NCBI RefSeq assembly: GCF_009650605.1
Contig: NZ_WAJT01000001.1
Coordinates: 1,178,001-1,242,000, forward strand
Reading direction: 5' to 3'
DNA from: Labrenzia sp. CE80
Lineage (GTDB): Bacteria > Pseudomonadota > Alphaproteobacteria > Rhizobiales > Stappiaceae
Length of the DNA: 64,000 bases
In this document: positions 25,178 to 33,956 of the stretch, in pieces
How the letters are laid out: each line of letters opens with the position of its first letter
How positions within the stretch are numbered: the stretch's first letter is position 1
The notes under the pieces: model-generated
Database searches by the model: none
Told to the model about the DNA's origin: nothing
What the model saw: only the letters and a program-made list of their open reading frames with translations
Translations under genes and position numbers: made by a program

Positions 25178-26479
25178 CTAGACACCGAACCAGTCGCGGA
25201 TCCGGTAGACGAGAACGGATGGCGCCAGGAACCAGGGATTACCTGAATAAAGGGGCCGCGTTGGATTTGGAATGCGCTCAAAGGGTGAGGGTGTCTTTTC
25301 AAGCCCTGCTGCCTTTTGGCCCATGCGGTAGCCCAGGTAGCTGGCCATTCCAACACCTGCCCCACAATAACCCATTGAATAAAAAAGACCTTTGTCTTCT
25401 CCGCAGTGCATGAGCGCGTCAAATGTGTAGCCGACATACCCCATCCAGGAATAGCTTATCTTCGCGGAAGCCAACTCGGGGAAGAGTGCCACCATATCCC
25501 GGTGCAATTTGACTGCGCTCTTCTTAGGGTCTGTTTCGCTCAGTGATACGCGTCCCCCAAAGATCACGCGCTTCCGATCCGGAGAAAGCCGGTAATAATA
25601 AACCAGCTTGCGTGTGTCGGAGAGGATCCGGTCTGTCGGGAACAGCTTGTCTATCAGCTCGGCGGGCAATTCCTCTGTCGCGATGACATAAGAGCCAATC
25701 GGGATGATCCGGCGTTGGTGATGGCTGGAGAGCGGTCCGGTGTAGCCACTTGTGCCCAAGATGACTCTTCCGGCACGGACTGGTCCATCCTGCGTGTGGA
25801 CGAGAAATCCGTTGGTTGTGCGCTCGAGCGATGTCACCTTGCAGTGGCTTTTGATCAGGGCACCAGCCGATACGACGCGCTCAAGCAGCGCTGGATGGTA
25901 CTTGCCGACATCGATGCTGCAGTGACGGGGCAGAACCATGCCACCATGATAGGCATCCGTTCCTAGCTCGCTCTGCATCTCGGTTTTGGACACCATGAAT
26001 GCATCGGTTTTCCAGACGGGATGTCCTGACGCGCAATCTCTGGCCAATGCGTCATAAAGGTGTGCCTTGTGGGCTCCGTGGAAGCGTCCGACTTCCTTGA
26101 ACTCACAGTCAAGGGCCTCGTCCTGAACGAGGTTATGCATGTAGTCGAGCGATGCTTGCCCTTCGCGCAGGATGTCGGTTGCAACCGTTTCGCCATAGCG
26201 GCGTGCAAGGGTGCTGAAGCTCGGCTTGATGCTTGTGGAGACCTGTCCGCCGTTTCGCGTGCTGCAGCCCCAGCCTGCAGCTTCTGCATCGATCACAAGC
26301 GTCGACAGGCCTTCGCGAGCGGTCTCAAGGGCCGCATTCAGACCCGTGTAACCTGCGCCGATAATCACCACATCGGCTTCTTTCGGCAGCTCTATCGGCA
26401 GCGTTTGGGGTCGAGGGGTCGAATACCACCAATAGGGCGCGGGCTTGAAGTCGTCGGCGAACAGCTGAACAGGTGTCAC
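25178..26479 (-). CDS. FAD-dependent amine oxidase, gamma-glutamylputrescine oxidase (PuuB)-like
   Basis: A 433-residue DAO/PuuB-family flavoprotein. The FAD-binding motif VVIIGAGYTGLNAALE is at residues 38-53 after a ~35-residue N-terminal lead typical of PuuB (YWWYSTPRP), followed by GWGCSTRNGGQVSTSIKP, and the late FAD contact GYCGAGVGMASYLG. Related enzymes oxidise gamma-glutamylputrescine or other secondary amines, releasing an aldehyde, ammonia or amine and hydrogen peroxide. It is last in the minus-strand operon behind a GMC oxidoreductase and a Pot-type ABC transporter, which supports an amine substrate. Confidence 0.8.
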   Translation of the reverse strand: MTPVQLFADDFKPAPYWWYSTPRPQTLPIELPKEADVVIIGAGYTGLNAALETAREGLSTLVIDAEAAGWGCSTRNGGQVSTSIKPSFSTLARRYGETVATDILREGQASLDYMHNLVQDEALDCEFKEVGRFHGAHKAHLYDALARDCASGHPVWKTDAFMVSKTEMQSELGTDAYHGGMVLPRHCSIDVGKYHPALLERVVSAGALIKSHCKVTSLERTTNGFLVHTQDGPVRAGRVILGTSGYTGPLSSHHQRRIIPIGSYVIATEELPAELIDKLFPTDRILSDTRKLVYYYRLSPDRKRVIFGGRVSLSETDPKKSAVKLHRDMVALFPELASAKISYSWMGYVGYTFDALMHCGEDKGLFYSMGYCGAGVGMASYLGYRMGQKAAGLEKTPSPFERIPNPTRPLYSGNPWFLAPSVLVYRIRDWFGV

Positions 26480-26490
26480 TTTGATCTCCG

Positions 26491-28113
26491 CTATGCCGTC
26501 TTGTGGTCTTCGAGGATCATGGCTGCTGCTTTTTCGCCGACCATGATCGCAGGGGCATTGGTGTTGCCGGACGTGACCGTTGGAAAGATCGAGGTGTCCG
26601 TGACCCGAAGTCCGTCAACGCCGTAGACGCGCAGCCGCGCATCAACGACATGCTCATCGGGGTTGGGGCCCATCCGGCAGGTGCTGACTGGATGGAACAC
26701 GGTTGAGCATCTGGCGCGTACATCCTGCAGCATATCGTCTTCACTCTGGACAGACGGACCTGGTGCGATTTCTTCATCAATGACGGCCTGCATCGCCGGG
26801 CTTTCCGCAATCTTTCGCAAGATTTTGCAGGCTTCGACCATCTCGTTTCGATCATGTTCGGTGCTGAGGGAATTGGGATGGATCATAGGGGACTCCATCG
26901 AATCTGACGATCGAAGCGCGATATGGCCTCGGCTGGTCGGCCTCGTCGGCTGCATGCCAAGCAGGAAGCCAGGAAATGGATCCGGGTTCATGAGCGGCCG
27001 TTGCCCCGCGGGAGCCTTTGTGTAGCTCACTGGTGAAAAATAGAGCTGCACATTGGGGCGAGAAGGGCTCGTGTCGGTCTTGACGAAGCCACCTGCCTGA
27101 TTGACGCCGAGAGACAGAGGGCCGCGCCGCGTCAGAACATAGCGGATGCCCTGGTAGAGCTTACCCCACCAGGGATGGAGCTGCGTGTTCAGCGTGGGAA
27201 CTTTTGACCGATACAGATAATCGACGCCCAGATGGTCTTGAAGGTTTTTTCCAACGGCTGGGCGGTGTACAGCGACATCAATGCCTGACGCCTGAAGCTC
27301 AGCGCCGTCGCCGATGCCTGATAGCATTAGAAGCTGCGGAGAATTGACCGCCCCGGCGCTGACAACCACTTCTTTGCGGGCGGAAACCGTTTTCTCGGTG
27401 CCGTCTTGCAGATAGGCGACGCCGACTGCCTTCTTGCCATCGAGAACAATCCGGCTGGCATGTGCCTTTGTCTTTATGTGCAGATTGGAACGCTTGCGGG
27501 CGCGGGCGAGATAGGCACGTGCCGTCGACATGCGAAAGCCGCCTTTGGCGGTGTTTTGATAAAGACCGACGCCTTCCTGATCCGGGCCATTGAAGTCCGG
27601 ATTGTAGGTATATCCCGCTTCCTGAGCGCCATTTAGAAACACATCGCACAGGGGATGAAGGTCGCGCTTCATCGTCGAGACATATTGAGGTCCGGAGCCG
27701 CCGCGATAGTCGCTTTCGCCCTGATCGTTGGTTTCCATTTTTTTGAAATAGGGCAGGACATCCGCGAACCCCCAGCCTGGATTGCCTTCGGCTTCCCAGT
27801 CGTCGAAATCGGCATGTTGGCCGCGGATATAGACCATGGCGTTGATGGAACTGGATCCGCCCAGGACCTTACCGCGCGGCCAGTATCCAGAGCGATTGTT
27901 CAGCTCGGGGTCGGGCTCTGTGACATATTTCCAGTTGATTGGAGCGCTGTAGAACGCCTTGCCATAGCCAATTGGCATCCAGATCCAGAAGTTCAGATCC
28001 GAACCGCCCGCCTCCAGAAGGCACACAGTGTGTTTGCCGCTTTCCGACAAGCGATCCGCCAGCACCGCGCCGGCGGAGCCGGCGCCTACGACAACAAAAT
28101 CATACTCAGTCAT
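26491..28113 (-). CDS. GMC-family FAD oxidoreductase, choline-dehydrogenase-like
   Basis: A 540-residue glucose-methanol-choline oxidoreductase. The FAD-binding GAGSAGAVLADRL is at residues 10-22, GMC signature 1 is PRGKVLGGSSSINAMVYIRG and signature 2 is SAGAVNSPQLLMLSGIG. The catalytic pair is His474 (FHPVSTCRMG) and Asn517 (TSGNTNAPA), the His/Asn combination also found in choline oxidase. Such enzymes oxidise choline or other alcohols to aldehydes or acids. It sits 7 bases after the PotC-like permease gene and upstream of the PuuB-like oxidase, so an amino alcohol is a plausible substrate. Confidence 0.88.
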   Translation of the reverse strand: MTEYDFVVVGAGSAGAVLADRLSESGKHTVCLLEAGGSDLNFWIWMPIGYGKAFYSAPINWKYVTEPDPELNNRSGYWPRGKVLGGSSSINAMVYIRGQHADFDDWEAEGNPGWGFADVLPYFKKMETNDQGESDYRGGSGPQYVSTMKRDLHPLCDVFLNGAQEAGYTYNPDFNGPDQEGVGLYQNTAKGGFRMSTARAYLARARKRSNLHIKTKAHASRIVLDGKKAVGVAYLQDGTEKTVSARKEVVVSAGAVNSPQLLMLSGIGDGAELQASGIDVAVHRPAVGKNLQDHLGVDYLYRSKVPTLNTQLHPWWGKLYQGIRYVLTRRGPLSLGVNQAGGFVKTDTSPSRPNVQLYFSPVSYTKAPAGQRPLMNPDPFPGFLLGMQPTRPTSRGHIALRSSDSMESPMIHPNSLSTEHDRNEMVEACKILRKIAESPAMQAVIDEEIAPGPSVQSEDDMLQDVRARCSTVFHPVSTCRMGPNPDEHVVDARLRVYGVDGLRVTDTSIFPTVTSGNTNAPAIMVGEKAAAMILEDHKTA

Positions 28114-28120
28114 GGCTGGT

Positions 28121-28981
28121 TTACCGCACCGACTTGTCGCGTTGAATGAAGATTGAAACCAGCGCCAGAAGGCCGGAACCGACCATCAGGAAGAACGAAA
28201 CGGCATTCAGAACCGGCGTTGAACCGACCTTGGCCATCCGGTCATACATCGTGATGGTGAGCGGTGCTTCCGAACCAACAAGGAACAAAGTGGTGTTGAA
28301 GTTTTCAAAGGACACAAGGAAGGCCACAATGCCTGATGCGATCATTGCTGGGCGCAGAAAGGGCAGGGTGATGGTTCTCAGCACCCGTGCTCGGCTTGCG
28401 CCAAGGTTCAGTGCGGCCTCTTCCATGCTATCGTCGAACTTCTTCAAACGTGCGGTGATCACGAGCGAGGTGATCGTCGTGATGAAGGAAAACTGACCAA
28501 GCACAACCAGGAAGATCCCGGGGCGCAGGAACTCCAGTTCCAGGTCAAAGCTGTTCTCGAAATAGTTGGCTGTGTCGCTCGCCATAACAAGGATCGAGAT
28601 GCCCAGGATAACGCCGGGAATAACAAGTGGTATGACCATCACAATGTAGAGCGCATTTTTGCCGGGGAAATCACCGCGAACAAACAAAAACGCATTGGTG
28701 GTTCCAACCAGGACAGACAGGGAGGCGACAAAGCAAGCGATGAGAAAGGAATAGTACATCCCGCGCAACAAGCGGCGATCATGAAACATGCCGAGTTTCG
28801 GCTCGGTGTCGTTGAAGAACCAGTCGAGCGTGAAGCCTTGCCATGGCAGAGCGGGAAACAGGCTGTCGTTAAAGGCGAACGCACCTGCAGCAATGAGAGG
28901 TGCTGCCAGGAAAATGAAGAACGCCGCGACGTAGATACGGTAGCCCCAGAGAAAGGGAGATGGGTTGCTTTGAAGCAGCAT
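28121..28981 (-). CDS. ABC transporter permease, PotC/spermidine-putrescine type
   Basis: A 286-residue inner-membrane permease with about six helices. The conserved cytoplasmic loop that docks on the ATPase reads EEAALNLGASRARVLRTITLPFLRPA (EAA motif). It pairs with the permease at 28993, the ATPase at 29862 and the binding protein at 31154, in the usual Pot/Afu gene order for polyamines, opines or similar cationic organic compounds. Confidence 0.88.
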   Translation of the reverse strand: MLLQSNPSPFLWGYRIYVAAFFIFLAAPLIAAGAFAFNDSLFPALPWQGFTLDWFFNDTEPKLGMFHDRRLLRGMYYSFLIACFVASLSVLVGTTNAFLFVRGDFPGKNALYIVMVIPLVIPGVILGISILVMASDTANYFENSFDLELEFLRPGIFLVVLGQFSFITTITSLVITARLKKFDDSMEEAALNLGASRARVLRTITLPFLRPAMIASGIVAFLVSFENFNTTLFLVGSEAPLTITMYDRMAKVGSTPVLNAVSFFLMVGSGLLALVSIFIQRDKSVR

Positions 28982-28992
28982 ATTCGGTCTCC

Positions 28993-29862
28993 TCAGCTCT
29001 TGGCGACGGTGTTGGCGAGTGTCTGTCCGCTGAGCTTCAGGCCCAACCAGATGACAAGCGACGTGAAGGCCAGAAGCAGGAAGCCAAAGGCTGCGCCGGA
29101 CTCCCAGTTGAACCGGGTGATGAACTGGTCATAGATCTGTTCGGTGAACCAGCTGGAGTTCTTGCCTCCCAAAAGAATGGGCGTCAGATAGGACCCGGCA
29201 GTCAGCATGAAGACAACGATGCAACCCGACACGATCCCTGGCATTGCGTAAGGAACGATGATCCGGCGGAGCACTGTAAAGCCGTTGCCGCCCAGATTGT
29301 ATCCGGCCTCGATCATGGAATTGTCCATACCATCGAGCGTCGATACCAGCGGCACGATCATGAAGAGAATGACGGTGTAGACGAGGCCGACGACGACAGT
29401 GGCATCATTGTAGAGGAACTCGATGGGCCCATCGATCGCACCAGACCATTGCAGGAACGTCGAAATGACGCCGGTTTCGCGCAGCAGCAGTATCCAGCCG
29501 AAGGCGCGGATGAGATCGCTGACCCACAAGGGGATCAGGCACAGCAGAAACAAGGCGCCGCGGGTTCTGAAGCCGGCAACCTTCGCGATGTAGTAGGCAA
29601 TCGGAAAGCCGATCAGCAAGGCAAGAGCCGTGACCAGCAATGCCATGGATCCGGTCCGCAAGAGCGTGTTCCAGTAGATCGGCTCCATCGCGAAGTCGAT
29701 GTAGTTGCCAAAGCCGAATTCATAGACCCTTGGAGCAACTTTTTCGCGCAGGGACAGAATGACCATGCCGATATGCGGCAGCAGGATCAGCAACAGGATC
29801 CAGAGTGCGAAAGGAGCGAACAGGAGCAGCAGGGTGAGGCGTTTGATGTCTTTTTGTTGCAT
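28993..29862 (-). CDS. ABC transporter permease, PotB/spermidine-putrescine type
   Basis: A 289-residue permease with about six helices and the EAA-type loop MIEAGYNLGGNGFTVLRRIIVPYAMPG. Its start codon overlaps the last base of the ATPase stop region, giving coupled translation, and it is followed 11 bases later by the second permease. Confidence 0.88.
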   Translation of the reverse strand: MQQKDIKRLTLLLLFAPFALWILLLILLPHIGMVILSLREKVAPRVYEFGFGNYIDFAMEPIYWNTLLRTGSMALLVTALALLIGFPIAYYIAKVAGFRTRGALFLLCLIPLWVSDLIRAFGWILLLRETGVISTFLQWSGAIDGPIEFLYNDATVVVGLVYTVILFMIVPLVSTLDGMDNSMIEAGYNLGGNGFTVLRRIIVPYAMPGIVSGCIVVFMLTAGSYLTPILLGGKNSSWFTEQIYDQFITRFNWESGAAFGFLLLAFTSLVIWLGLKLSGQTLANTVAKS

Positions 29863-30983
29863 TACGATGCCTCATGGCGTGCAAAGCATGTGGCCTGTTT
29901 TGATGACCATGCAAGGCGAACATCTTCGCCTGGTGCCAGGTCGCCGCTTCCCGTCAAAGTGACGTCGGCCTCGATAAGTTGTCCGGTCGAACCGCGTACC
30001 AGCACTCGGCTGTTTGCGCCGTTGAACAGTAGGCTGTCGACAACGCCGTCGATCGAAGTCTCATGGGGTTCAACCGGGCTCTGCCTGTCAGCGCCGCGCA
30101 GGGTGCGAATGAACTCGGGGCGAACGAAGATATCTACGGTTTCACCCTCGGAGATCTGGCTTTGCCCGTTGGCCATGAACTTGATCGGCAGGCCCTGGTC
30201 CGTTTCAGCCATCCCGCCGGTGGCGTCACTGCTTTTGACGCGCCCGGTCCAGCGATTGCTGTCGCCGACGAAACCGGCAACGAAAGCCGTGTTTGGACGA
30301 TGGTAGAGTTCCTGGGGCGTCCCGATCTGCTCGAAGTTGCCCTTGTTCATCACCGCCACATGGTCGGACATGACCAAGGCTTCGGATTGGTCATGGGTGA
30401 TGTAGATGAATGTGGTGTTGAATTGATGCTGCAGGAGCTTGAGCTCAATCTTCATGGCCTCGCGCAGCTTCAGATCGAGTGCGCCGAGGGGTTCGTCGAG
30501 CAGCAAAACATCCGGGTCAAGTACCATGCAGCGGGCAATGGCGATGCGCTGTTTCTGCCCTCCCGAAAGTTGGTGAATTTCACGATCGGCGACATCGGGC
30601 AGAGCGATACGCTCAAGCACATCATGGACCTTCCGCTTGATTTCATCCTTGTCGTTGCCGTTACAACGCAATCCGTAGGCAATGTTCTCATAGACATTCA
30701 TCATCGGGAAAAGCGCCAGATGCTGAAAGACCATCTTCACATTGCGCTTGTTGGGCGGCGTCCCCAAAACCGACTTGCCCTTGATCTTTATGTCCCCGCC
30801 TGTTGGCTCCTCAAATCCGGCAATCATTCTCATCAAGGTTGTCTTGCCGCAGCCCGATGGACCCAGAATGGAAAAGAAAGACCCGCTTGGAATGGTGAAA
30901 GACACATCATTTACGGCGCGAACCTTTCCGAACGACTTGGCGATGTTGTTGCATTCAAGGTCAAAAGTCGGATTGGGTGTCAT
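29862..30983 (-). CDS. ABC transporter ATP-binding protein, PotA type
   Basis: A 373-residue ATPase. Walker A GPSGCGKTT is at about residues 41-49, the Q-loop is VFQHLALFPMMNV, the signature is LSGGQKQRIAIAR, Walker B is VLLLDEPLGALD and the H-loop is YITHDQSEAL. The C-terminal ~130 residues form a TOBE-type regulatory domain. It energises the two permeases downstream for import of a polyamine-like solute captured by the protein at 31154. Confidence 0.92.
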   Translation of the reverse strand: MTPNPTFDLECNNIAKSFGKVRAVNDVSFTIPSGSFFSILGPSGCGKTTLMRMIAGFEEPTGGDIKIKGKSVLGTPPNKRNVKMVFQHLALFPMMNVYENIAYGLRCNGNDKDEIKRKVHDVLERIALPDVADREIHQLSGGQKQRIAIARCMVLDPDVLLLDEPLGALDLKLREAMKIELKLLQHQFNTTFIYITHDQSEALVMSDHVAVMNKGNFEQIGTPQELYHRPNTAFVAGFVGDSNRWTGRVKSSDATGGMAETDQGLPIKFMANGQSQISEGETVDIFVRPEFIRTLRGADRQSPVEPHETSIDGVVDSLLFNGANSRVLVRGSTGQLIEADVTLTGSGDLAPGEDVRLAWSSKQATCFARHEAS

Positions 30984-31103
30984 GAGCGTGCCAGTTGCGG
31001 ATTGAGAATTGAGGGAAGGTATTCGGATCTCTGGTTCAGCTTAAGCCCCTGATCAAGGTGAGGGGCGAGCGTTCGGCGGATCCTGTGTGTTTAGAAGAAG
31101 TTT

Positions 31104-31129
31104 GATAGGGCGCTGCGAAGCGCCCTATC
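31104..31129 (-). other. Strong hairpin between the binding-protein and ATPase genes
   Basis: An 11-bp perfect stem, GATAGGGCGCT (31104-31114) and AGCGCCCTATC (31119-31129), with a four-base loop. It lies 24 bases after the stop of the binding-protein gene. The minus strand lacks a T run after it, so it more likely stabilises the 3' end of the abundant binding-protein message or attenuates downstream transcription. Confidence 0.6.
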
Positions 31130-31153
31130 GTTTTCGTCAGCTGCTGGATCAAA

Positions 31154-32230
31154 TTAGCCGCCGGTGGCTGCCTTGATCTTTTCCAGGGTCTTGCCTTCCA
31201 TGTCCTCAACTCCGGGAGGGATGTTGGCAAAGAACTTGAGGTTGCTGATGTCGGCATCGGTGAAGGCGGCGCTGACCGCGACCTTCTTCTCAGGTGGCAG
31301 TAGATCCTTGGCGCCTTTGACGGATGCCATCGATCCAGTGCTGCTGGACATGATGGTGACGTTTTCAGGCCGCAGAACAAAATTGATCCACTTGTAGGCC
31401 GCATCATCAGCCTTGCCCTTGCGAGGCAGCGTGAAGGTGTCGATCCAGGCCAGTGCACCGGTCTCAGGCGGAACAAAAACTATGTTTTCGTTTTGACCAA
31501 ACAGCTTGTACGCAGTGGAGTCCCAGGTCTCTGATGCAACGATTTCGCCGGAAAGCATCATGGCCGACAGATCGTCGCCGCCTTTCCAATAGGCTTTGAT
31601 GTTGCCTTTGCACTCGATCAGCTTGTCCGCGACCTTGTCGAGAATCTCCTGATACTTGTCCAGATCAGCATAGGCTGCGAAGGGATCTTCACCCATTGCG
31701 AAGGCAGTGCCAAGCAAGATGGTGCGCTTCAAGCGCATTGATGTCTTGCCCTTGTATTTTGGATCGCAGAGATCGCCCCAACCCTTGAAGTCAGGCGCCA
31801 TCTCCTTGTTGGCCATAAGGCCGGAGGTGCCCCACTGGTGCGGGACAGAATAGACTTCACCCTCGATGGTCGTATTCGCCTTGACGCCTTCCAGCAGCGA
31901 AGGTTCCATCACGCTGGTGTCGATCTTGGACAGATCCATCGGCTTGTAGATGTCATATTCGAGCTGCGCCGCATAAATACGGTCATGGCTCGGTTGGGCC
32001 AGATCGAAGCCAGCTCCACCTGTGGCGCGTAGCTTGGCAATCATTTCCTCGTTGTTCGAGAAGGTGACCTCGACGTCGATGTCGGGATACTCTTTTTCGA
32101 ATTTCTGAACGAGTTCTTCTGGCGCATAGGAGCCCCAGGTCAGAAGACGTAGTGTCTCTGCTTGAGCGGAGCTGGCCCCGGTGAGCATGGTCGCGGCGAG
32201 CAAGGCGGCGACGGTTGGGTTCAAACGCAT
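31154..32230 (-). CDS. Polyamine-type ABC transporter periplasmic binding protein (PotD/PotF family)
   Basis: A 358-residue binding protein with a signal peptide (about residues 1-24, ending AQA). The PotD/PotF opening LRLLTWGSYAPEELVQKFEKEY, the segment VEVTFSNNEEMIAKLRA, and SMRLKRTILLGTAFAMGEDP are visible. The C-terminal part keeps the aromatic/acid ligand-site pattern (ALAWIDTFTLPRKGKADDAAYKWINFVL, given here only in part as landmark). The ligand is probably a cationic amine but the exact one is unclear. It follows the MocR regulator gene with a 113-base gap holding an inverted repeat. Confidence 0.85.
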   Translation of the reverse strand: MRLNPTVAALLAATMLTGASSAQAETLRLLTWGSYAPEELVQKFEKEYPDIDVEVTFSNNEEMIAKLRATGGAGFDLAQPSHDRIYAAQLEYDIYKPMDLSKIDTSVMEPSLLEGVKANTTIEGEVYSVPHQWGTSGLMANKEMAPDFKGWGDLCDPKYKGKTSMRLKRTILLGTAFAMGEDPFAAYADLDKYQEILDKVADKLIECKGNIKAYWKGGDDLSAMMLSGEIVASETWDSTAYKLFGQNENIVFVPPETGALAWIDTFTLPRKGKADDAAYKWINFVLRPENVTIMSSSTGSMASVKGAKDLLPPEKKVAVSAAFTDADISNLKFFANIPPGVEDMEGKTLEKIKAATGG

Positions 32231-32296
32231 TTAGTATCTCCCTTTCAGCAGTCATAACAATTGCAGTCGGCAGCGATGGAGAAAATACTAATGTTG

Positions 32297-32345
32297 AATT
32301 GGTCTGTATAAATATATCCATTACGGATAAAATTGCAGACCAATT
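32297..32345. promoter_or_regulatory. Long-spaced inverted repeat, candidate MocR operator
   Basis: AATTGGTCTG (32297-32306) and CAGACCAATT (32336-32345) are perfect 10-bp inverted arms separated by 29 bases, immediately upstream of the binding-protein gene and touching the end of the MocR gene. MocR regulators such as GabR bind pairs of widely spaced half-sites, which fits this architecture. Confidence 0.5.
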
Positions 32346-33825
32346 ATGTTGATTGGCCCACGATGCTCTTGATGATTTCAATGCCTTTCTTGATTTCCTC
32401 GGGCGGGGAACTGCCAAATCCAAGAACAATGCCACTTTGCTTTAGCTTGTTCAGGGCGTAGCGCCCAAGAGGGGATGTCACCACGCCGGCGGATCTTGTT
32501 TCGGCCACCAGGAAATCCTCGGTCAGGGAAGGCGCCAGCAGCCCCACGGCGTGAAATCCGCTCTTTGTGGGCTGCACATCAATCTTGCCTGCCAAACATG
32601 ATGCCGCGCTGATCAGGGCATCATGACGCTCCTTGTAGAGTTGCCGCATCATCCGGATGTGAGTGGCGAACATGCCTTCATCCATGAAGTCGGCTGTGAT
32701 TGCCTGGGTCGCTGTCGGGACGCCGCTTAGCCACGCCGAGCAAATATGGTTGAAGCTCTCGACAAGACCTCTGGGGGCCAGGACAAAGCCGAGGCGAAGG
32801 CTCGGAAACAGGGATTTGGAGAAGGTGCCGACATAGATAACCCGTTCCTGGGTGTCGATGCTCTTCAACGTCGGCGGTGGTTGCTCGCCATAATAAAACT
32901 CACCGTCGTAGTCATCCTCCACGATCATTGCGTCTGCGTCGTGGGCTGCCTGTAGCAAGGCAAGCCGGCGTTCCAGGCTCATCACGTGGCCCAACGGCTG
33001 CTGGTGTGAGGGGGTGACGAAAGCGAGCCTGAAATGGGGCGCTTTTTTCAAGCCATCTTCGACACAAAGGCCTTCTTTATCGACCTTGATCGGCACCAGG
33101 TTTGCGCCGGTTGAGATGAAAGCATTGCGGGCACCGATTGCGCCCGGATTTTCAAACCAGACCGGTTCGCCCGGATTGACCAAGAGTGAGCTGATCAGCG
33201 AGAAGCCCTGCTGAGCGCCGTTGACGATGAAGATTTGTTCCGGGTCGCATTTAATGCCTCTTGAGGCATTCAGCTGGCGCGCAATGGCTGCGCGAAGCGG
33301 CGGAAACCCGAAGGGCTCGCCATATCCCGTGACTTGATCGCGTTCGCGCCGCCAATGTCTGGCTGACAATCTTGCCCATTGAGCCATGGGAAAAGCATCG
33401 AGAGCGGGAAGGGCCGTCGTGAAGGCAAGGGATTTGTGCGGCAGTCTGGTGCGCGGTGCAAAATCCGGTGTCGCGTGTTTTGCTGCGTGTGAAAGACGCG
33501 GCTCGGCGATGGCGCGAATCTTACCTAGCGACGCGGATCCTGGTTTGTGCCGGACTTTCAGGGCGTCGCTGACAAATGTCCCTGCACCAACACGCGATTC
33601 CACCAGACCTTCAGAGATCAGACGGTCGACGGCGTCAATCACAGTGGTCCGGGAAACGCCGACCTCTTCGGCCAAGGTTCTGGTCGCGGGCAAACGCTCG
33701 CCCGGCATCAGTCCGCCCGCCAGCAGCAGCTCACGCAATGCCATATAGAGTTGTACGGAAATGCGCCTGCTGGAGGTTTTGTCGATCCGGATGGACGACA
33801 ACAGGACGCCGGCATGATGCTTCAT
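32344..33825 (-). CDS. MocR-family PLP-dependent transcriptional regulator (GntR-aminotransferase fusion)
   Basis: A 493-residue protein with an N-terminal GntR winged helix (MPGERLPATRTLAEEVGVSR, VGAGTFVSD) and a C-terminal class I aminotransferase-like domain. The PLP-binding lysine is about residue 337 in VGTFSKSLFPSLRLGF, with the usual IVEDDYDGEFYYGEQP upstream. MocR regulators sense PLP adducts of amines or amino acids (GABA, taurine, ectoine derivatives and others). It is divergent from the enolase-superfamily gene and directly upstream of the Pot-type transporter, so it probably activates both directions. Confidence 0.9.
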   Translation of the reverse strand: MKHHAGVLLSSIRIDKTSSRRISVQLYMALRELLLAGGLMPGERLPATRTLAEEVGVSRTTVIDAVDRLISEGLVESRVGAGTFVSDALKVRHKPGSASLGKIRAIAEPRLSHAAKHATPDFAPRTRLPHKSLAFTTALPALDAFPMAQWARLSARHWRRERDQVTGYGEPFGFPPLRAAIARQLNASRGIKCDPEQIFIVNGAQQGFSLISSLLVNPGEPVWFENPGAIGARNAFISTGANLVPIKVDKEGLCVEDGLKKAPHFRLAFVTPSHQQPLGHVMSLERRLALLQAAHDADAMIVEDDYDGEFYYGEQPPPTLKSIDTQERVIYVGTFSKSLFPSLRLGFVLAPRGLVESFNHICSAWLSGVPTATQAITADFMDEGMFATHIRMMRQLYKERHDALISAASCLAGKIDVQPTKSGFHAVGLLAPSLTEDFLVAETRSAGVVTSPLGRYALNKLKQSGIVLGFGSSPPEEIKKGIEIIKSIVGQST

Positions 33826-33956
33826 CGGACCCTCTTAATTGGTATGAAGGTTTGCGCAAAACGGACCTTAACTCAAGTCCAATAATGACTATTTTAGCGT
33901 CAAGCTGCCAAGCGATTGCGCAGGCGGTACAAAAATTACAAAGGTCTGATCGGTCC

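Noticed and set aside
28960..30306. A 448-codon open frame on the plus strand
   Set aside because: It lies antisense to the two Pot-type permease genes and the ATPase, has charge-rich, low-complexity composition typical of shadow frames, and no family sequence.
33576..33956. A 127-residue N-terminal extension of the enolase-superfamily protein
   Set aside because: This stretch is antisense to the start of the MocR gene, and the family N-terminus begins exactly at the ATG at 33957.
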